The position numbers and the translations under genes were made by a program. Positions 1 to 9,460 of a stretch of DNA of 64,000 nucleotides are shown piece after piece (position 1 is the first letter of the stretch; every line of letters begins with the position of its first letter). The notes beneath the pieces were generated by a model. That model was not told the DNA's origin. It saw only the letters and a program-made list of their open reading frames with translations, and searched no databases. This stretch comes from Xanthocytophaga agilis (GTDB taxonomy: Bacteria > Bacteroidota > Bacteroidia > Cytophagales > 172606-1), in NCBI RefSeq assembly GCF_030068605.1, contig NZ_JASJOU010000001.1, positions 186,001-250,000 of the forward strand. Reading direction: 5' to 3'.

Positions 1-1242
1 CAGAGATAAGTCAAGAGCCAAGCCAACTACACATCCATAAGGATAATAGGAAGTATAGGTATTGGCAAAGTTGACTGGATCTACATAACTGGCCGCATCC
101 ACAAACGGAGCCTGCTGACTCATCTCTACAGGTGAAAAGCGATACGTACCAGGAGAATTAAGTACATAATTTAACTGTCCTGACAGACTTTGTGTATATT
201 GGTCATTGTCATAAAATCCTGCTCTTCGTAAAATAAGCTCACCATAATAGCTGGTAAATCCTTCTGCAAACCAAAGTTCGCTGCTCATATTGGAATGCTC
301 AAAATTGAATGGTTCCAATGACTTGGGACGAATCCGCTCTACATTCCAGCAATGAAAAAATTCATGAGAAACTGTACCCAGAAAATCTTTCGGATTGCCT
401 TTAAAAGATGCCGCATCTGTAATGAATGTTGAATTGCGGTGTTCCATTCCATCCCCATCATTATCTGGAAACACATCCTGGATAAAGGTGTAGGTACTAT
501 AATCATAGGAAGGCCATTCACCAAAAATACCTCCTGCTTCCTGTACTACTTTTTGTACCATAGGAGTATAGGTAGTTACATTTTCATCTGTACCATCATG
601 ATGTAAGGCAAGACGAATGGTAAGAGACTTTTTATCAGTGTTGGTTACAGTCCATTCTTTCAGTGTAAAGTTGCTTAGCTCAGTTGGTGAATCCATGAAG
701 TATTGCAGATTCGGAGCTGAGAAAGTATTTGGCTCAGGGGCTGGTTTGAGTTGGGTGGCTACTTTCCAGTTTGAACCATCTGGTATGTCAAATGTAATAC
801 TGATAGGTGCACTCTCTAAACCTTTGGCCCACAGAAAGGTGGCAGGCATATTCAAATGGGCATGTGTTTCATCAATGCCCACATACGTACCATCGACCAG
901 ATTTCCAAATAATGTGTACAGAATATTGACCGTGGTCCCATGTTTCGGTATTTCCCATACATCTGACTCTAGCCGATTGATTGCAATATAATTTCCATTG
1001 GCATCAGTAGCCTTCAGATTATAAATATTCTTACCAAACTCATGTGTTGCATAACGGCCTGGAGAAGATCGGCTCATTCGAACTATCAGTGGCTGACTGG
1101 ATAAACCTGAGAAGTTAGCTGTAATTTCTGCTTCGTGATGAACCGCATTGGGAAAAGATACTCTATAATAGATTGCTGATTGGCAATACCCTAAAGAGAC
1201 AATGAAAAAGATTGTAAAAACAGATACTAGTGTTTTTTTCAT
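1..1242 (-). CDS. M61 family metallopeptidase (glycyl aminopeptidase-like), 3' end outside window
   Basis: An open frame runs 414 codons from an ATG at 1242 to the left window edge without a stop, so the C-terminus is missing. The first ~20 residues form a signal peptide ending in GYCQ, so the protein is exported. The zinc motif HEFFH lies at residues 293-297, and WFAEGFTSYY supplies the third ligand, Glu327, thirty residues after the catalytic Glu294. This is the usual M61 arrangement of an N-terminal beta domain followed by a thermolysin-like catalytic domain. Family members are aminopeptidases acting on Gly/Ala N-termini, but the substrate here is unknown. A PDZ domain, common at the C-terminus, would lie outside the window. 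A second M61 gene lies at 6292-8082. The start was chosen because the signal peptide begins directly at this Met. Confidence 0.9.
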   Translation of the reverse strand, partial: MKKTLVSVFTIFFIVSLGYCQSAIYYRVSFPNAVHHEAEITANFSGLSSQPLIVRMSRSSPGRYATHEFGKNIYNLKATDANGNYIAINRLESDVWEIPKHGTTVNILYTLFGNLVDGTYVGIDETHAHLNMPATFLWAKGLESAPISITFDIPDGSNWKVATQLKPAPEPNTFSAPNLQYFMDSPTELSNFTLKEWTVTNTDKKSLTIRLALHHDGTDENVTTYTPMVQKVVQEAGGIFGEWPSYDYSTYTFIQDVFPDNDGDGMEHRNSTFITDAASFKGNPKDFLGTVSHEFFHCWNVERIRPKSLEPFNFEHSNMSSELWFAEGFTSYYGELILRRAGFYDNDQYTQSLSGQLNYVLNSPGTYRFSPVEMSQQAPFVDAASYVDPVNFANTYTSYYPYGCVVGLALDLSL

Positions 1243-1871
1243 GAAGATTGTAAAGTGAATAAAGATTTTTAGCTTGTTTTTAATGTCCGGAATGGTACTA
1301 TTCTTAGTTTCAGATACCTTCCGGTTTTGAAGATACTATTTTTTGCTCAAGTCTGTGAAGGATGATGGATTATTTTCAGTTGCAAGTATGCTTAGTTAGA
1401 TAATAACATTAAAATATATAGACTTTTTCATAGAATCGAACATATCACTAGGTATAGGCAAATCATCACTTGTATAGTAATGTTATCCTAGTTTACTGGT
1501 AAACATACTATATACTCTGGTGAATCTAATCTGGCTATGCTTATTTTGGGCCATCTGTCTCTCTCCAAATCCTCAATGATAATCAATCTGTGTGCACTTG
1601 ATAGTGCTTTGCCTCAATCCTCAAATTAGTGAAATACTTGGAATATGAAATAAAGATAGGAAATATTCTTTTGAGAAGATGTAATTGTATTTACTATTAA
1701 AACAACTCTCAGAATGAATATAATTACTTAGAAAAAAAATATTATATCAATTGTTTATCCTGCCAAAAAAACAGAATTAATAGATTGAGAGTCACCTGTT
1801 TAATACACAGACGAGTGGAAATCTCCACTTCTTAATACCTGTTTAATTTCCATTTAAAAACACCTAAAGCT
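1243..1871. other. Intergenic region between divergent genes
   Basis: This 629-base AT-rich gap separates the divergently transcribed M61 and T9SS cargo genes and must hold both promoters. I found no clear TAnnTTTG element, RNA gene, hairpin terminator or coding frame with convincing composition. Confidence 0.6.
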
Positions 1872-4328
1872 ATGAAACATTTTTATTGGTTGCTGATGTT
1901 ATTCGGCAACATTTTCACAACCAGCTATGCGATTCAGTCGCCTGTATTAATTTTCCCGCAGGCAAATTCTACAGTTAGTCTTAAAGATCTTTCTGGATTT
2001 ACGGTTAATGCCAATGAACCTACTGCCCGATATATTGCTATTCGGGTCTGGCTTAATGATCCGCGTAATCTGATATTTGCAGATGCTAAAAATCTGACAG
2101 CAAATGAAGCAACCCAAGCTGTTACTTTTAGTTCGTGGGACAAGAGTTTATTAAAGCCCTCACAGCAATATCTGATAGAGCTGAAAACGCTCAATGCCAA
2201 TGGTGGGTTTCTCAAACAATTATACTTTACCTTTTTTACCTCATCATTGCCTATTCAGATTGCAAGTAAACCTTTATTAATATCTCCCAAGCCTGACTCA
2301 GCATTGATTTTATCTGAGAGAGGGGTACTTTACAAAAGCATGGGAACTTATATTGTAAATGCCAATAACCCAATTGCTCGGTATATGAGTGTAAAGGTTT
2401 TGAATGCCAGGACTGGCGAGCAAATTAATTATGTAAGAGGAGGTCCCGTATCTGAGATTTATTTACAAGATGCGCAGGCTGCTATCAGCAATGTGAGTCG
2501 TACACAATATATTTATGAAGGAAGTATCAGTGAAGGAATTACAGGTAAACCCTTTGGTGGAAAAGTAACTATTGTTACCTACGATTCACTACATGTGTTA
2601 TTGGATTCTGCTTCTTATCCAATCACAATTATACCCAGACCATTTTCTAAGGATATACCTATACAATTGCTTTCACCTACCCCCGGGCAAAGTAATGTCG
2701 CACTTCCTGTTCAGGTTCGAATAAAGCATCCGGATACAACTCCTTTTACAGACATAGAGTTTGTTTATTCCGGTTATGAGATTGATCGGTATCCTGCGGA
2801 TTGGCAAGGGAGCGATTTTAGAAAAAATACCACTGTGAGAAGGTATTTTTCCGGATCGATTGGTTCTTGGGATATAGATAGCCTGCAACCTGGTACAACC
2901 TATCAGTTGAAATTGAACTACACAGTTTTCAATACCTTGGATGCCCAGCCATACATTAACCTGGATACTATCATTACGTTCACGACTAAGCCAGTGATAA
3001 GTAGCAGTAAACCTTTGCTCCTCTCACCTAAACCTGATTCTGTAATGGTTCTGTATCAGAGAGGTGTTTTTGATTTGAGTATGGGAAGTTATGTTGTAAA
3101 TGCTAACAACCCAATAGCCAGGTCTATGGATGTACGCTTTTATAATACACAAACAGGTCAAAGAATAGATTATGTAAGGTCTGAACCCGTACCATTATTT
3201 TATTTCGCTAATGCTCAGCTAGCTACCAGTGATGTAACCAGAACTCTATATATCAGCACACCCAATACGGGGAAACTATTTGATGCGAGGGTAGATATGA
3301 TTACATATGATTCACTTCATACAAGACTGGATTCTGTCTCATACGCTATAAAGATTCTGCCTCGTCCATTGGGTAAAGATCTACCATTAACTTTTCTTTC
3401 ACCTACCCCCGGACAAAATAATGTGGAGCGTCCTGTTCAGGTTCGAATACAGGAACCAACGTCGCCTCCTTTTACAGATATAGACTTTGCTTATGAATAC
3501 TATCTGATCGATCGTTATCCGGCAGACTGGCAAGGCAGTGATTTCAGAAAGAGGATGCTCTCAACCAATTTTCCTGTAGGTTCGACACCTTCCTGGCAGA
3601 TTGATAGTTTGCAAGCGGGTACTACTTACCAGATGAAACTGAGTTATTTGGTTATCGGAGCTTTCGATAGTAGACCTTATCTTCGTTTAGATACAACTAT
3701 TCTCTTTACAACAGCGCCAGCACAAGGGACGAATCCATTGTTACTTTGGCCAGTAAATAATGCAACTGTTAGTATTTGTGATAGTACGAATGCATTGTTT
3801 AATGCAAACAATATCAATGCACAAATGCTCTCTATAAAGGTATTCAGAAATGATCCAAGACAAGTAATACATGAATACAGCTATCAGCTTTCAGATGCTA
3901 TGTCAGCAACAAAAACTATTGCTGTACCAGATTTCTTTCAGCAGTTGAATGCTTCTGGTCAGTATCTGATCGAAGTAAAAACACAGACCGCTTCAGGTGG
4001 GTTAATCGCTCAACAGTACTTTACGTTATTTACCAGTGGTTGTTCATCTGCTGCCAGAAAAGTTTTGTCTGAAAATATGGAGTCTTCTTTACAGTCTATA
4101 GTTTCTCCTAATCCATCTGTAAGTGATTTTAAAATCCAGCTACACAGTGGTTACAGTAAAGCTATCGTTGAGGTGATTTCTATAGATGGCAGAATCATAA
4201 ACCAATACAGTGCTCAAGGTAATAGTCAGATTCAGATAAATGGTAGTGGATTAAAGCCTGGAATGTACCTTATCCAGGTGAGGGGTAGTGATGGAAAGGC
4301 TGAACAATTTAAAATCGTGAAGCAATAA
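1872..4328 (+). CDS. Secreted modular protein with duplicated Ig-like modules and T9SS C-terminal sorting domain
   Basis: An 818-residue protein with an N-terminal signal peptide (about residues 1-20, cleavage near SYA). Four beta-rich modules follow: A (about 22-130), B1 (133-378), B2 (380-618) and A' (621-725). A type A T9SS sorting domain spans about 745-818; it starts SPNPS, carries the VISIDGR and GLKPGMYLIQV motifs and ends in basic KIVKQ. B1 and B2 are clear duplicates, both opening KPLL-SPKPDS and both containing IDRYPADWQGSDFRK. A and A' resemble each other (LWPVNNATV / IFPQANSTV; QYLIE-KT). No catalytic residues are recognisable. The protein is probably a surface-anchored or released adhesin or structural protein. 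Its specific function is unknown. Confidence 0.85.
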   Translation: MKHFYWLLMLFGNIFTTSYAIQSPVLIFPQANSTVSLKDLSGFTVNANEPTARYIAIRVWLNDPRNLIFADAKNLTANEATQAVTFSSWDKSLLKPSQQYLIELKTLNANGGFLKQLYFTFFTSSLPIQIASKPLLISPKPDSALILSERGVLYKSMGTYIVNANNPIARYMSVKVLNARTGEQINYVRGGPVSEIYLQDAQAAISNVSRTQYIYEGSISEGITGKPFGGKVTIVTYDSLHVLLDSASYPITIIPRPFSKDIPIQLLSPTPGQSNVALPVQVRIKHPDTTPFTDIEFVYSGYEIDRYPADWQGSDFRKNTTVRRYFSGSIGSWDIDSLQPGTTYQLKLNYTVFNTLDAQPYINLDTIITFTTKPVISSSKPLLLSPKPDSVMVLYQRGVFDLSMGSYVVNANNPIARSMDVRFYNTQTGQRIDYVRSEPVPLFYFANAQLATSDVTRTLYISTPNTGKLFDARVDMITYDSLHTRLDSVSYAIKILPRPLGKDLPLTFLSPTPGQNNVERPVQVRIQEPTSPPFTDIDFAYEYYLIDRYPADWQGSDFRKRMLSTNFPVGSTPSWQIDSLQAGTTYQMKLSYLVIGAFDSRPYLRLDTTILFTTAPAQGTNPLLLWPVNNATVSICDSTNALFNANNINAQMLSIKVFRNDPRQVIHEYSYQLSDAMSATKTIAVPDFFQQLNASGQYLIEVKTQTASGGLIAQQYFTLFTSGCSSAARKVLSENMESSLQSIVSPNPSVSDFKIQLHSGYSKAIVEVISIDGRIINQYSAQGNSQIQINGSGLKPGMYLIQVRGSDGKAEQFKIVKQ
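2268..3008 (+). repeat. Internal duplication unit B1 of the T9SS cargo gene
   Basis: This unit encodes residues 133-379. It matches the next unit along its whole length, with shared phrases such as NANNPIAR, YDSLH, LSPTPGQ and IDRYPADWQGSDFRK. Confidence 0.85.
3009..3731 (+). repeat. Internal duplication unit B2 of the T9SS cargo gene
   Basis: This second copy of the ~245-residue module covers residues 380-620. It is in phase with B1 at a period of 247 residues. The many conservative substitutions indicate an old duplication or gradual divergence after copying. Confidence 0.85.
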
Positions 4329-4362
4329 TCCTAATAATTGATTTTGTTCTGCTTATGGACAG

Positions 4363-4401
4363 ACTACCAATAGCCACAGATATGTTGTGGCTATTGGTAG
4401 T
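4363..4401 (+). terminator. Rho-independent-like hairpin
   Basis: A perfect 16-bp stem (4363-4378 with 4386-4401) surrounds a 7-base loop, 35 bases after the stop of the T9SS cargo gene. No strong T-run follows, so termination is inferred from position and stem strength. Confidence 0.6.
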
Positions 4402-4494
4402 ATATAGGGATACTTTTCGTGATAGAGTATTGGTTGTTCAATTTTTTGAGATGATCTTGCATCTGACAAGTCAGACCAACAAACCAATTCCTTT

Positions 4495-6234
4495 ATGAAG
4501 CATTTCTTACTAATCCTATCTCTATCAGTATACATCTCCTCTCAGGCACAAAAAAACGAATTTCAAACCAAGTTTGAACGCACCAAAGGGACAGAAACGG
4601 TTACATATCAGGAAGGTATTGAATTTCTGGAAAAGCTGGATCGCCAGTATGACAAGCTTAAACTTGTAACCTATGGCACAACAGATATAGGCAAACCTCT
4701 GCACCTTGCTGTATTGGATGTTCAACAAAGTTTTGACCCGTTTGCCATCCGAAAATCAGGACGGAGCATATTGCTTGTTAACAATGGGATTCATCCTGGG
4801 GAACCTGATGGGGTAGATGCAAGTCTGATGCTGTTGCGTAATTTGTTGCAGGACAAAAAACTGCAGCCATTAATTCAGAATACAGTCATTTGCGTAATTC
4901 CTTTTTATAATGTAGATGGGATATTAAACCGCGGCAAATACAGTCGAGCGAATCAGAATGGACCTGCCGAGTATGGATTCAGAGGAAATTCCCGAAATTA
5001 TGATCTGAACCGGGACTTTATTAAAAATGATACGAAAAATGCACAAACCTTTGTCTCTATTTTTAGAGAGTGGCAACCCGATTTATTTATTGATAACCAT
5101 GTGAGTAACGGGGCAGACTATCAGTATATAATGACTTACATTGCCCCTCAGAAAAATAAACTGGGAGGAGAACTGGGGAAGTATCTGGACACCAGATTGG
5201 TTCCTGAGCTAAAGCGGCAAATGAAAGAGGCAAAGTTTGAAATGACACCTTATGTCAATGAATTTGCGACTACTCCTGATTCCGCTGGTATTGCAGGATT
5301 TCTGGAAACGGCCCGTTATTCTACCGGATATACTGCATTGTTTCAAACCATAGGGTTCATGCCTGAAACACATATGCTGAAACCTTTCGCTCAACGTGTA
5401 GAGGGTACCTACCAGTTTATGATTAGTATGTTGACTATGTTACAAATCGACGGGCAAAAAATACGAACATTGAAACAGCAGGATATAGAGAATGTAAAGA
5501 CTCAAACCAATTTTGTTGTGGAGTGGCAATTGGATAAATCTGTTTCTGAAAAGATTGTTTTCAAAGGATATGAAGGTAGAATGATACCCAGTAAGGTGAC
5601 TACAGGAAAACGACTATTCTATGACAGAACAAAGCCTTACACAAAAGAAATTCCTTATTACAATACATTTACCCCAAAAACTACTGTTCAAAAGCCTCAA
5701 GCCTATCTTATTCCACAGCAGTGGGAGAGTATTATTACAAGACTGAAACTCAATAAAGTAGAGTTGCAGCAGGTGTCCCGTGATACAAGTGTGGAAGTAG
5801 AAGTATATTATATAGCAGATTTCAAGACCTCCGGACGTGCTTTTGAAGGGCATTATTTGCATTCAGATGTAAAACTTCGTAAGGAAAACCAAACCCTGGT
5901 TTTTCGAGCTGGAGATTATATAGTCCCTTGCAATCAGACTGCCAACCGGTATATTGTAGAGACGCTGGAACCCCAAGCGACAGATTCATTCTTTAACTGG
6001 AATTTTTTTGATAGTATTCTTCAGCAAAAGGAGGGATACTCTGATTATGTATTTGAAGAGCTCGCTGAGAAACTACTCAATGAAAAGCCGGAACTGCGAA
6101 AAAAGTTGGAAGACCAAAAAGCTTCAGACGAAAAGTTTCGTAATAACCCCAGAGCACAACTGGATTTCGTATATAGAAATTCTCCTTATTACGAACCATC
6201 TCATCTACGTTATCCTGTCTTTCGAATTCTATAA
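4495..6234 (+). CDS. Secreted M14 family zinc carboxypeptidase-like protein
   Basis: A 579-residue protein with a signal peptide (MKHFLLILSLSVYISSQAQ). The M14 catalytic domain occupies roughly residues 30-320. The first zinc-ligand motif is HPGE (His100, Glu103) in NNGIHPGEPDG. The later ligand is His202 in FIDNHVSNG. The RNYDLNRDF segment matches the Asn-Arg substrate-binding region of M14 enzymes. The remaining ~250 residues are a family-specific C-terminal region without a recognisable domain. Family members remove C-terminal residues or act on peptidoglycan peptides; the substrate here cannot be told. It is flanked by two hairpin terminators, so it is probably monocistronic. Confidence 0.88.
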   Translation: MKHFLLILSLSVYISSQAQKNEFQTKFERTKGTETVTYQEGIEFLEKLDRQYDKLKLVTYGTTDIGKPLHLAVLDVQQSFDPFAIRKSGRSILLVNNGIHPGEPDGVDASLMLLRNLLQDKKLQPLIQNTVICVIPFYNVDGILNRGKYSRANQNGPAEYGFRGNSRNYDLNRDFIKNDTKNAQTFVSIFREWQPDLFIDNHVSNGADYQYIMTYIAPQKNKLGGELGKYLDTRLVPELKRQMKEAKFEMTPYVNEFATTPDSAGIAGFLETARYSTGYTALFQTIGFMPETHMLKPFAQRVEGTYQFMISMLTMLQIDGQKIRTLKQQDIENVKTQTNFVVEWQLDKSVSEKIVFKGYEGRMIPSKVTTGKRLFYDRTKPYTKEIPYYNTFTPKTTVQKPQAYLIPQQWESIITRLKLNKVELQQVSRDTSVEVEVYYIADFKTSGRAFEGHYLHSDVKLRKENQTLVFRAGDYIVPCNQTANRYIVETLEPQATDSFFNWNFFDSILQQKEGYSDYVFEELAEKLLNEKPELRKKLEDQKASDEKFRNNPRAQLDFVYRNSPYYEPSHLRYPVFRIL

Positions 6235-6235
6235 A

Positions 6236-6270
6236 GCAAAAGGAGGAGTCTGTCAGACTCCTCCTTTTGC
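6236..6270 (+). terminator. Bidirectional intrinsic terminator
   Basis: A perfect 16-bp inverted repeat (6236-6251 and 6255-6270) with a 3-base loop, A-rich on one side and T-rich on the other. It lies between the convergent M14 and M61-PDZ genes and can end transcription from both. Confidence 0.85.
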
Positions 6271-6291
6271 TTTATTATAACAGGTTAGTTA

Positions 6292-8082
6292 TTACAGTTT
6301 AACCCATTTTTTCAATACCACATCCTGTTGAGAAGACGGATTGGAGATTTTCTCAATGCGATAACTAATTGCAGGATTACTGCTTAAAACAACATTAATA
6401 TTTTGAAGAATTCCTCCACGGCTAATCGTAAATACTACTTTATCTCCAGCTTTTTTTCTTCCAAGCCACTGTTGTAAATCATCTCCCAGACGGAAGTTAT
6501 CAATGGCGATAATCTCATCGTTTACATTTAATCCATACTCATAGGCAGGAGTCCCTTTGGATACACCATTAATGGTTAGCTTTCCTGATGAGAATGAAGT
6601 TGTTGCTCCCAGAAATGCTGCTTGTGGATTTGATTTGTATTCTCCTAAACGTAATCCGGCATAACCTAGGAATTTATTGTAATCAATTGTTTTGGCATCG
6701 TAGATATTGTTTCTGAAGAAATCATCCATGCTGTGTCCTGCTATCTTCTCCACGGTTTGTTGAAACTCTGTATCTGTAAAACCACGTTTCTGTTTTTTAT
6801 AGTATTCTTCATATAGGAATTTCATCACATCATCCAGTGATTTTTGTCCATTGGTACTATGAATGATTTCCAGATCCAGCATAGGAGCAATTACTCCACC
6901 TTTTGTATAGTAGGAAATAGTAGAGTTGCGAGAGTTTTCATCTGGACGATAGTATTTAATCCATGCATCCCAGCTTGACTCTGCTGCTGACTGAACTTTA
7001 TTACCTGGTTGGTTTTCTGTACTGCCAATTCCGTTTGCAATGGTCGTAATAAACTGACTTGCATCCATAAAGCCTGCACGATGTGCGATCAGATCTTCAT
7101 AGTAGCTGGTAAATCCTTCTGATACCCACAACATATGTGTGTAGTTCTCATTATCATAATCAAAAGGTCCTAATACTTGTGGGCGTATACGTTTTACATT
7201 CCATAAATGGAAATACTCATGAGCAACCAGAGTTAAGAAGCCTACATAGTTATTTTCATAACTCCAGCGAGTAGTTTGCAGAGTAGTTGAATTCAGGTGT
7301 TCCAGACCACCGCCACCATTTTGCAGATTATGTACAATAAATGTGTAATCTTTATTTGGATTTTCGCCTACTACTTTACCAGCTTCTTCTACAATTTTTT
7401 TCATGTCGTCAGCCAGTTTTCCTTCCTCATAGTTTCCAATTCCATACATAGCTACTTTGTGAGGAATACCCAAGGCTGTGAATTCAAATATCTTCTGATT
7501 GCCAACTTCGATAGGGGAATCAACCAGAATATCATAATTGGGAACTGCCAGTGTCCATTTATCTTTTCCGGCAGCGGATAAACCTGTAGAAATCTGAGTC
7601 CAGTCTTTGTAGGGTTTAACAGTTACTGTAGAAGGGAGCTCTTGTTGCTTATCAATATACATGAATACTGCTGCTGGTTGCACATAACCATGAGATGCAT
7701 CCAGATAAGGTGTACGAACACTTACTTCAAATGCGTATACTTTGTACTCTACAGTGACTTCTTCTGCATTGTTACTATACACTCTCCATGCATTTTTAGA
7801 TACTTTTTCGCTTTTTAGCGAACTACTCTTACCACTCACTGCAGTGAACCCTTCTACATTGCGGGCATACTCACGCACCAGGTATGAACCAGGTGTCCAG
7901 ACTGGTAATTTAAAATCAATAGTAGATTGTTTAAGACCACTAACGGTAATTTTGACTGTAAAGTAGTGGGTGTGAGGTTCATCCATACTCAGGAAATACG
8001 ATAATTTAGGGGCTGCCTGCAGAATCGTTGAAGAGAGGAGAATAAGGAGTGAAGAGAGAATAAAGCTTTTTTTCATTAGCAA
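6292..8082 (-). CDS. M61 family metallopeptidase with C-terminal PDZ domain
   Basis: A 596-residue exported protein. An N-terminal hydrophobic signal peptide ends near LQAA. The N-terminal M61 beta domain is followed by the catalytic domain with HEYFH at residues 288-292 and the third-ligand segment VSEGFTSYYEDL. A PDZ domain lies at about 505-575 (GTPAYEYGLNVNDEIIAID), which typically binds peptide C-termini or links substrate to the protease. Met3 (position 8076) is an equally good start. It shares the family, but not close sequence, with the peptidase at the left window edge. The predicted activity is aminopeptidase in the periplasm or outside the cell. Confidence 0.92.
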   Translation of the reverse strand: MLMKKSFILSSLLILLSSTILQAAPKLSYFLSMDEPHTHYFTVKITVSGLKQSTIDFKLPVWTPGSYLVREYARNVEGFTAVSGKSSSLKSEKVSKNAWRVYSNNAEEVTVEYKVYAFEVSVRTPYLDASHGYVQPAAVFMYIDKQQELPSTVTVKPYKDWTQISTGLSAAGKDKWTLAVPNYDILVDSPIEVGNQKIFEFTALGIPHKVAMYGIGNYEEGKLADDMKKIVEEAGKVVGENPNKDYTFIVHNLQNGGGGLEHLNSTTLQTTRWSYENNYVGFLTLVAHEYFHLWNVKRIRPQVLGPFDYDNENYTHMLWVSEGFTSYYEDLIAHRAGFMDASQFITTIANGIGSTENQPGNKVQSAAESSWDAWIKYYRPDENSRNSTISYYTKGGVIAPMLDLEIIHSTNGQKSLDDVMKFLYEEYYKKQKRGFTDTEFQQTVEKIAGHSMDDFFRNNIYDAKTIDYNKFLGYAGLRLGEYKSNPQAAFLGATTSFSSGKLTINGVSKGTPAYEYGLNVNDEIIAIDNFRLGDDLQQWLGRKKAGDKVVFTISRGGILQNINVVLSSNPAISYRIEKISNPSSQQDVVLKKWVKL

Positions 8083-8171
8083 CAGGTTTTGGTATCTAGA
8101 ATGTTGGTTAGGTTCGCAAAATAGTAAAAAACGCTGGTATTACTTTGCTGCGTTTAAACAGAATCGTCAAA

Positions 8172-8951
8172 TCAAACAGAATAAAGTGTCTGAAGCGCTT
8201 TCTGCAAGTCATTGGGAGTTCCCACATCCAGACAGCTGCCGTCTTCAAACAAGACCCCGCGTACATGTAGACCATTGTCAATAGCAGCTTGCATGATGTC
8301 ACTGAAAATGATTTCACGGGCATTGCCTGTTTCAAATTCAGGTCGTCTGTGTTCCAGATACTCATGCATAAACTGCGTAAAAGCAGGAGACCAGGCGGCA
8401 ATTGCCCATACATATTTGAGAGAAGTTTGAGTAGGTTTAATCTCTACCTTAACAATTCTTCCGTCTGTTGCCAGGTCAACAGGATCCCATTTATGCGGGA
8501 ATTCAGTTGGGAAAAGCCCCAATACCACATCTGCAGATGTAGATTTTAACTCAGACACTATGTCTTTAAATGCATCCCGTGGAGTAATCAGGATGTCAGG
8601 GAAGCCCATTACAACAATATTGTTCTGCACGAATGGATAGGCTTGATCCAGTGTGTAAGGTGGACCATAAGGGACATTCATTAACAAATATCCTATATGC
8701 ATGTTTAACATTGCACCATCTCCATAATAAGCAGGAATATCCCATTTGCCTTGCCGAATGACTATAAATGCTTTGTCTGCACCTCCTGCACGCATATCTT
8801 CCAGTAAATATGTAGCTACAGCTTTGGGACGAAGTCCTCCATCAGAGGTTGGATATAGCCCTAATGGAAATAATTCTTTACTACAGGGCAGTGGTGAAAT
8901 GCGGGTTGCCTTACCTCCCGCAGGAATTAATCCGATAATATCTTGATCCAT
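8172..8951 (-). CDS. Sugar-phosphate nucleotidyltransferase-like protein
   Basis: About 260 residues from the chosen Met at 8951; the frame stays open to an upstream Met at 8993. The later start was chosen because IIGLIPAGG, the nucleotide-binding loop of the NTP-transferase fold, then lies right at the N-terminus as in RfbA/GalU-type enzymes. The following ISPLPCSKELFPLG resembles their conserved Arg/Pro-Lys region. MGFPDILI fits the Asp-containing metal-binding motif. Such enzymes join an NTP and a sugar 1-phosphate to make an NDP-sugar. The exact sugar is not predictable, and some homologues are annotated only as NTP-transferase domain proteins. Confidence 0.8.
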   Translation of the reverse strand: MDQDIIGLIPAGGKATRISPLPCSKELFPLGLYPTSDGGLRPKAVATYLLEDMRAGGADKAFIVIRQGKWDIPAYYGDGAMLNMHIGYLLMNVPYGPPYTLDQAYPFVQNNIVVMGFPDILITPRDAFKDIVSELKSTSADVVLGLFPTEFPHKWDPVDLATDGRIVKVEIKPTQTSLKYVWAIAAWSPAFTQFMHEYLEHRRPEFETGNAREIIFSDIMQAAIDNGLHVRGVLFEDGSCLDVGTPNDLQKALQTLYSV

Positions 8952-9066
8952 GCCGAAAATTGCAGGAATTTTAGCGAAAAAAAAAGCTGCCAATAGTAAA
9001 ACTGGTAATCGGCAGATAATTGATTTAGTAAACAGGTGGTTGGAAATGTAATAACATACTGTATAG

Positions 9067-9410
9067 TTATTCTTCTGATATCCAGGTTTCGGTGAAGGTG
9101 TATTTATATGTGTTATTTTCTATAGAGTCTGTTTGGGGATATGGATAGCTGATAATCAAAGTAGATTTAGTGAGCTTGTCAATGATATAAGATACATTGT
9201 CTAATACAAGATGGGATTCATCTTTATTAATAGACCCTGCTCTATTGTTTACATGTTCTTTTCCTTGTTTCGTAATACCTAAAAGATTATCCTTATACTA
9301 AATGTAGGCTTGATTTTATTGAAGACATACTTTTCATCCCTATTGCATCTATCCACTAACTCAAATAAATTGTGTGATATATCTTTACTTCTTCTGCATT
9401 TGTAAATCAT
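9067..9410 (-). pseudogene. Possible frameshifted remnant of a small gene
   Basis: Two minus-strand frames abut here. One runs from an ATG at 9410 to a stop at 9279 and contains DISHNLFELVDRCNRDEKYVF. A different frame, open from about 9297 to the TAA at 9067, reads GITKQGKEHVNN and ends FTETWISEE. Both have protein-like composition, and the switch occurs near 9280-9297, as expected for one gene broken by a frameshift. No family is recognised. Alternatives are two unrelated chance frames or a real gene with an assembly error. Confidence 0.35.
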
Positions 9411-9460
9411 ATAAGATAGAAACTTAATCAATTCTGTTTTTTCACCAGACAACCATTTAC

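Noticed and set aside
617-991. Plus-strand frame of 124 codons
   Set aside because: It lies entirely opposite the M61 peptidase, whose zinc motifs and signal peptide are unambiguous.
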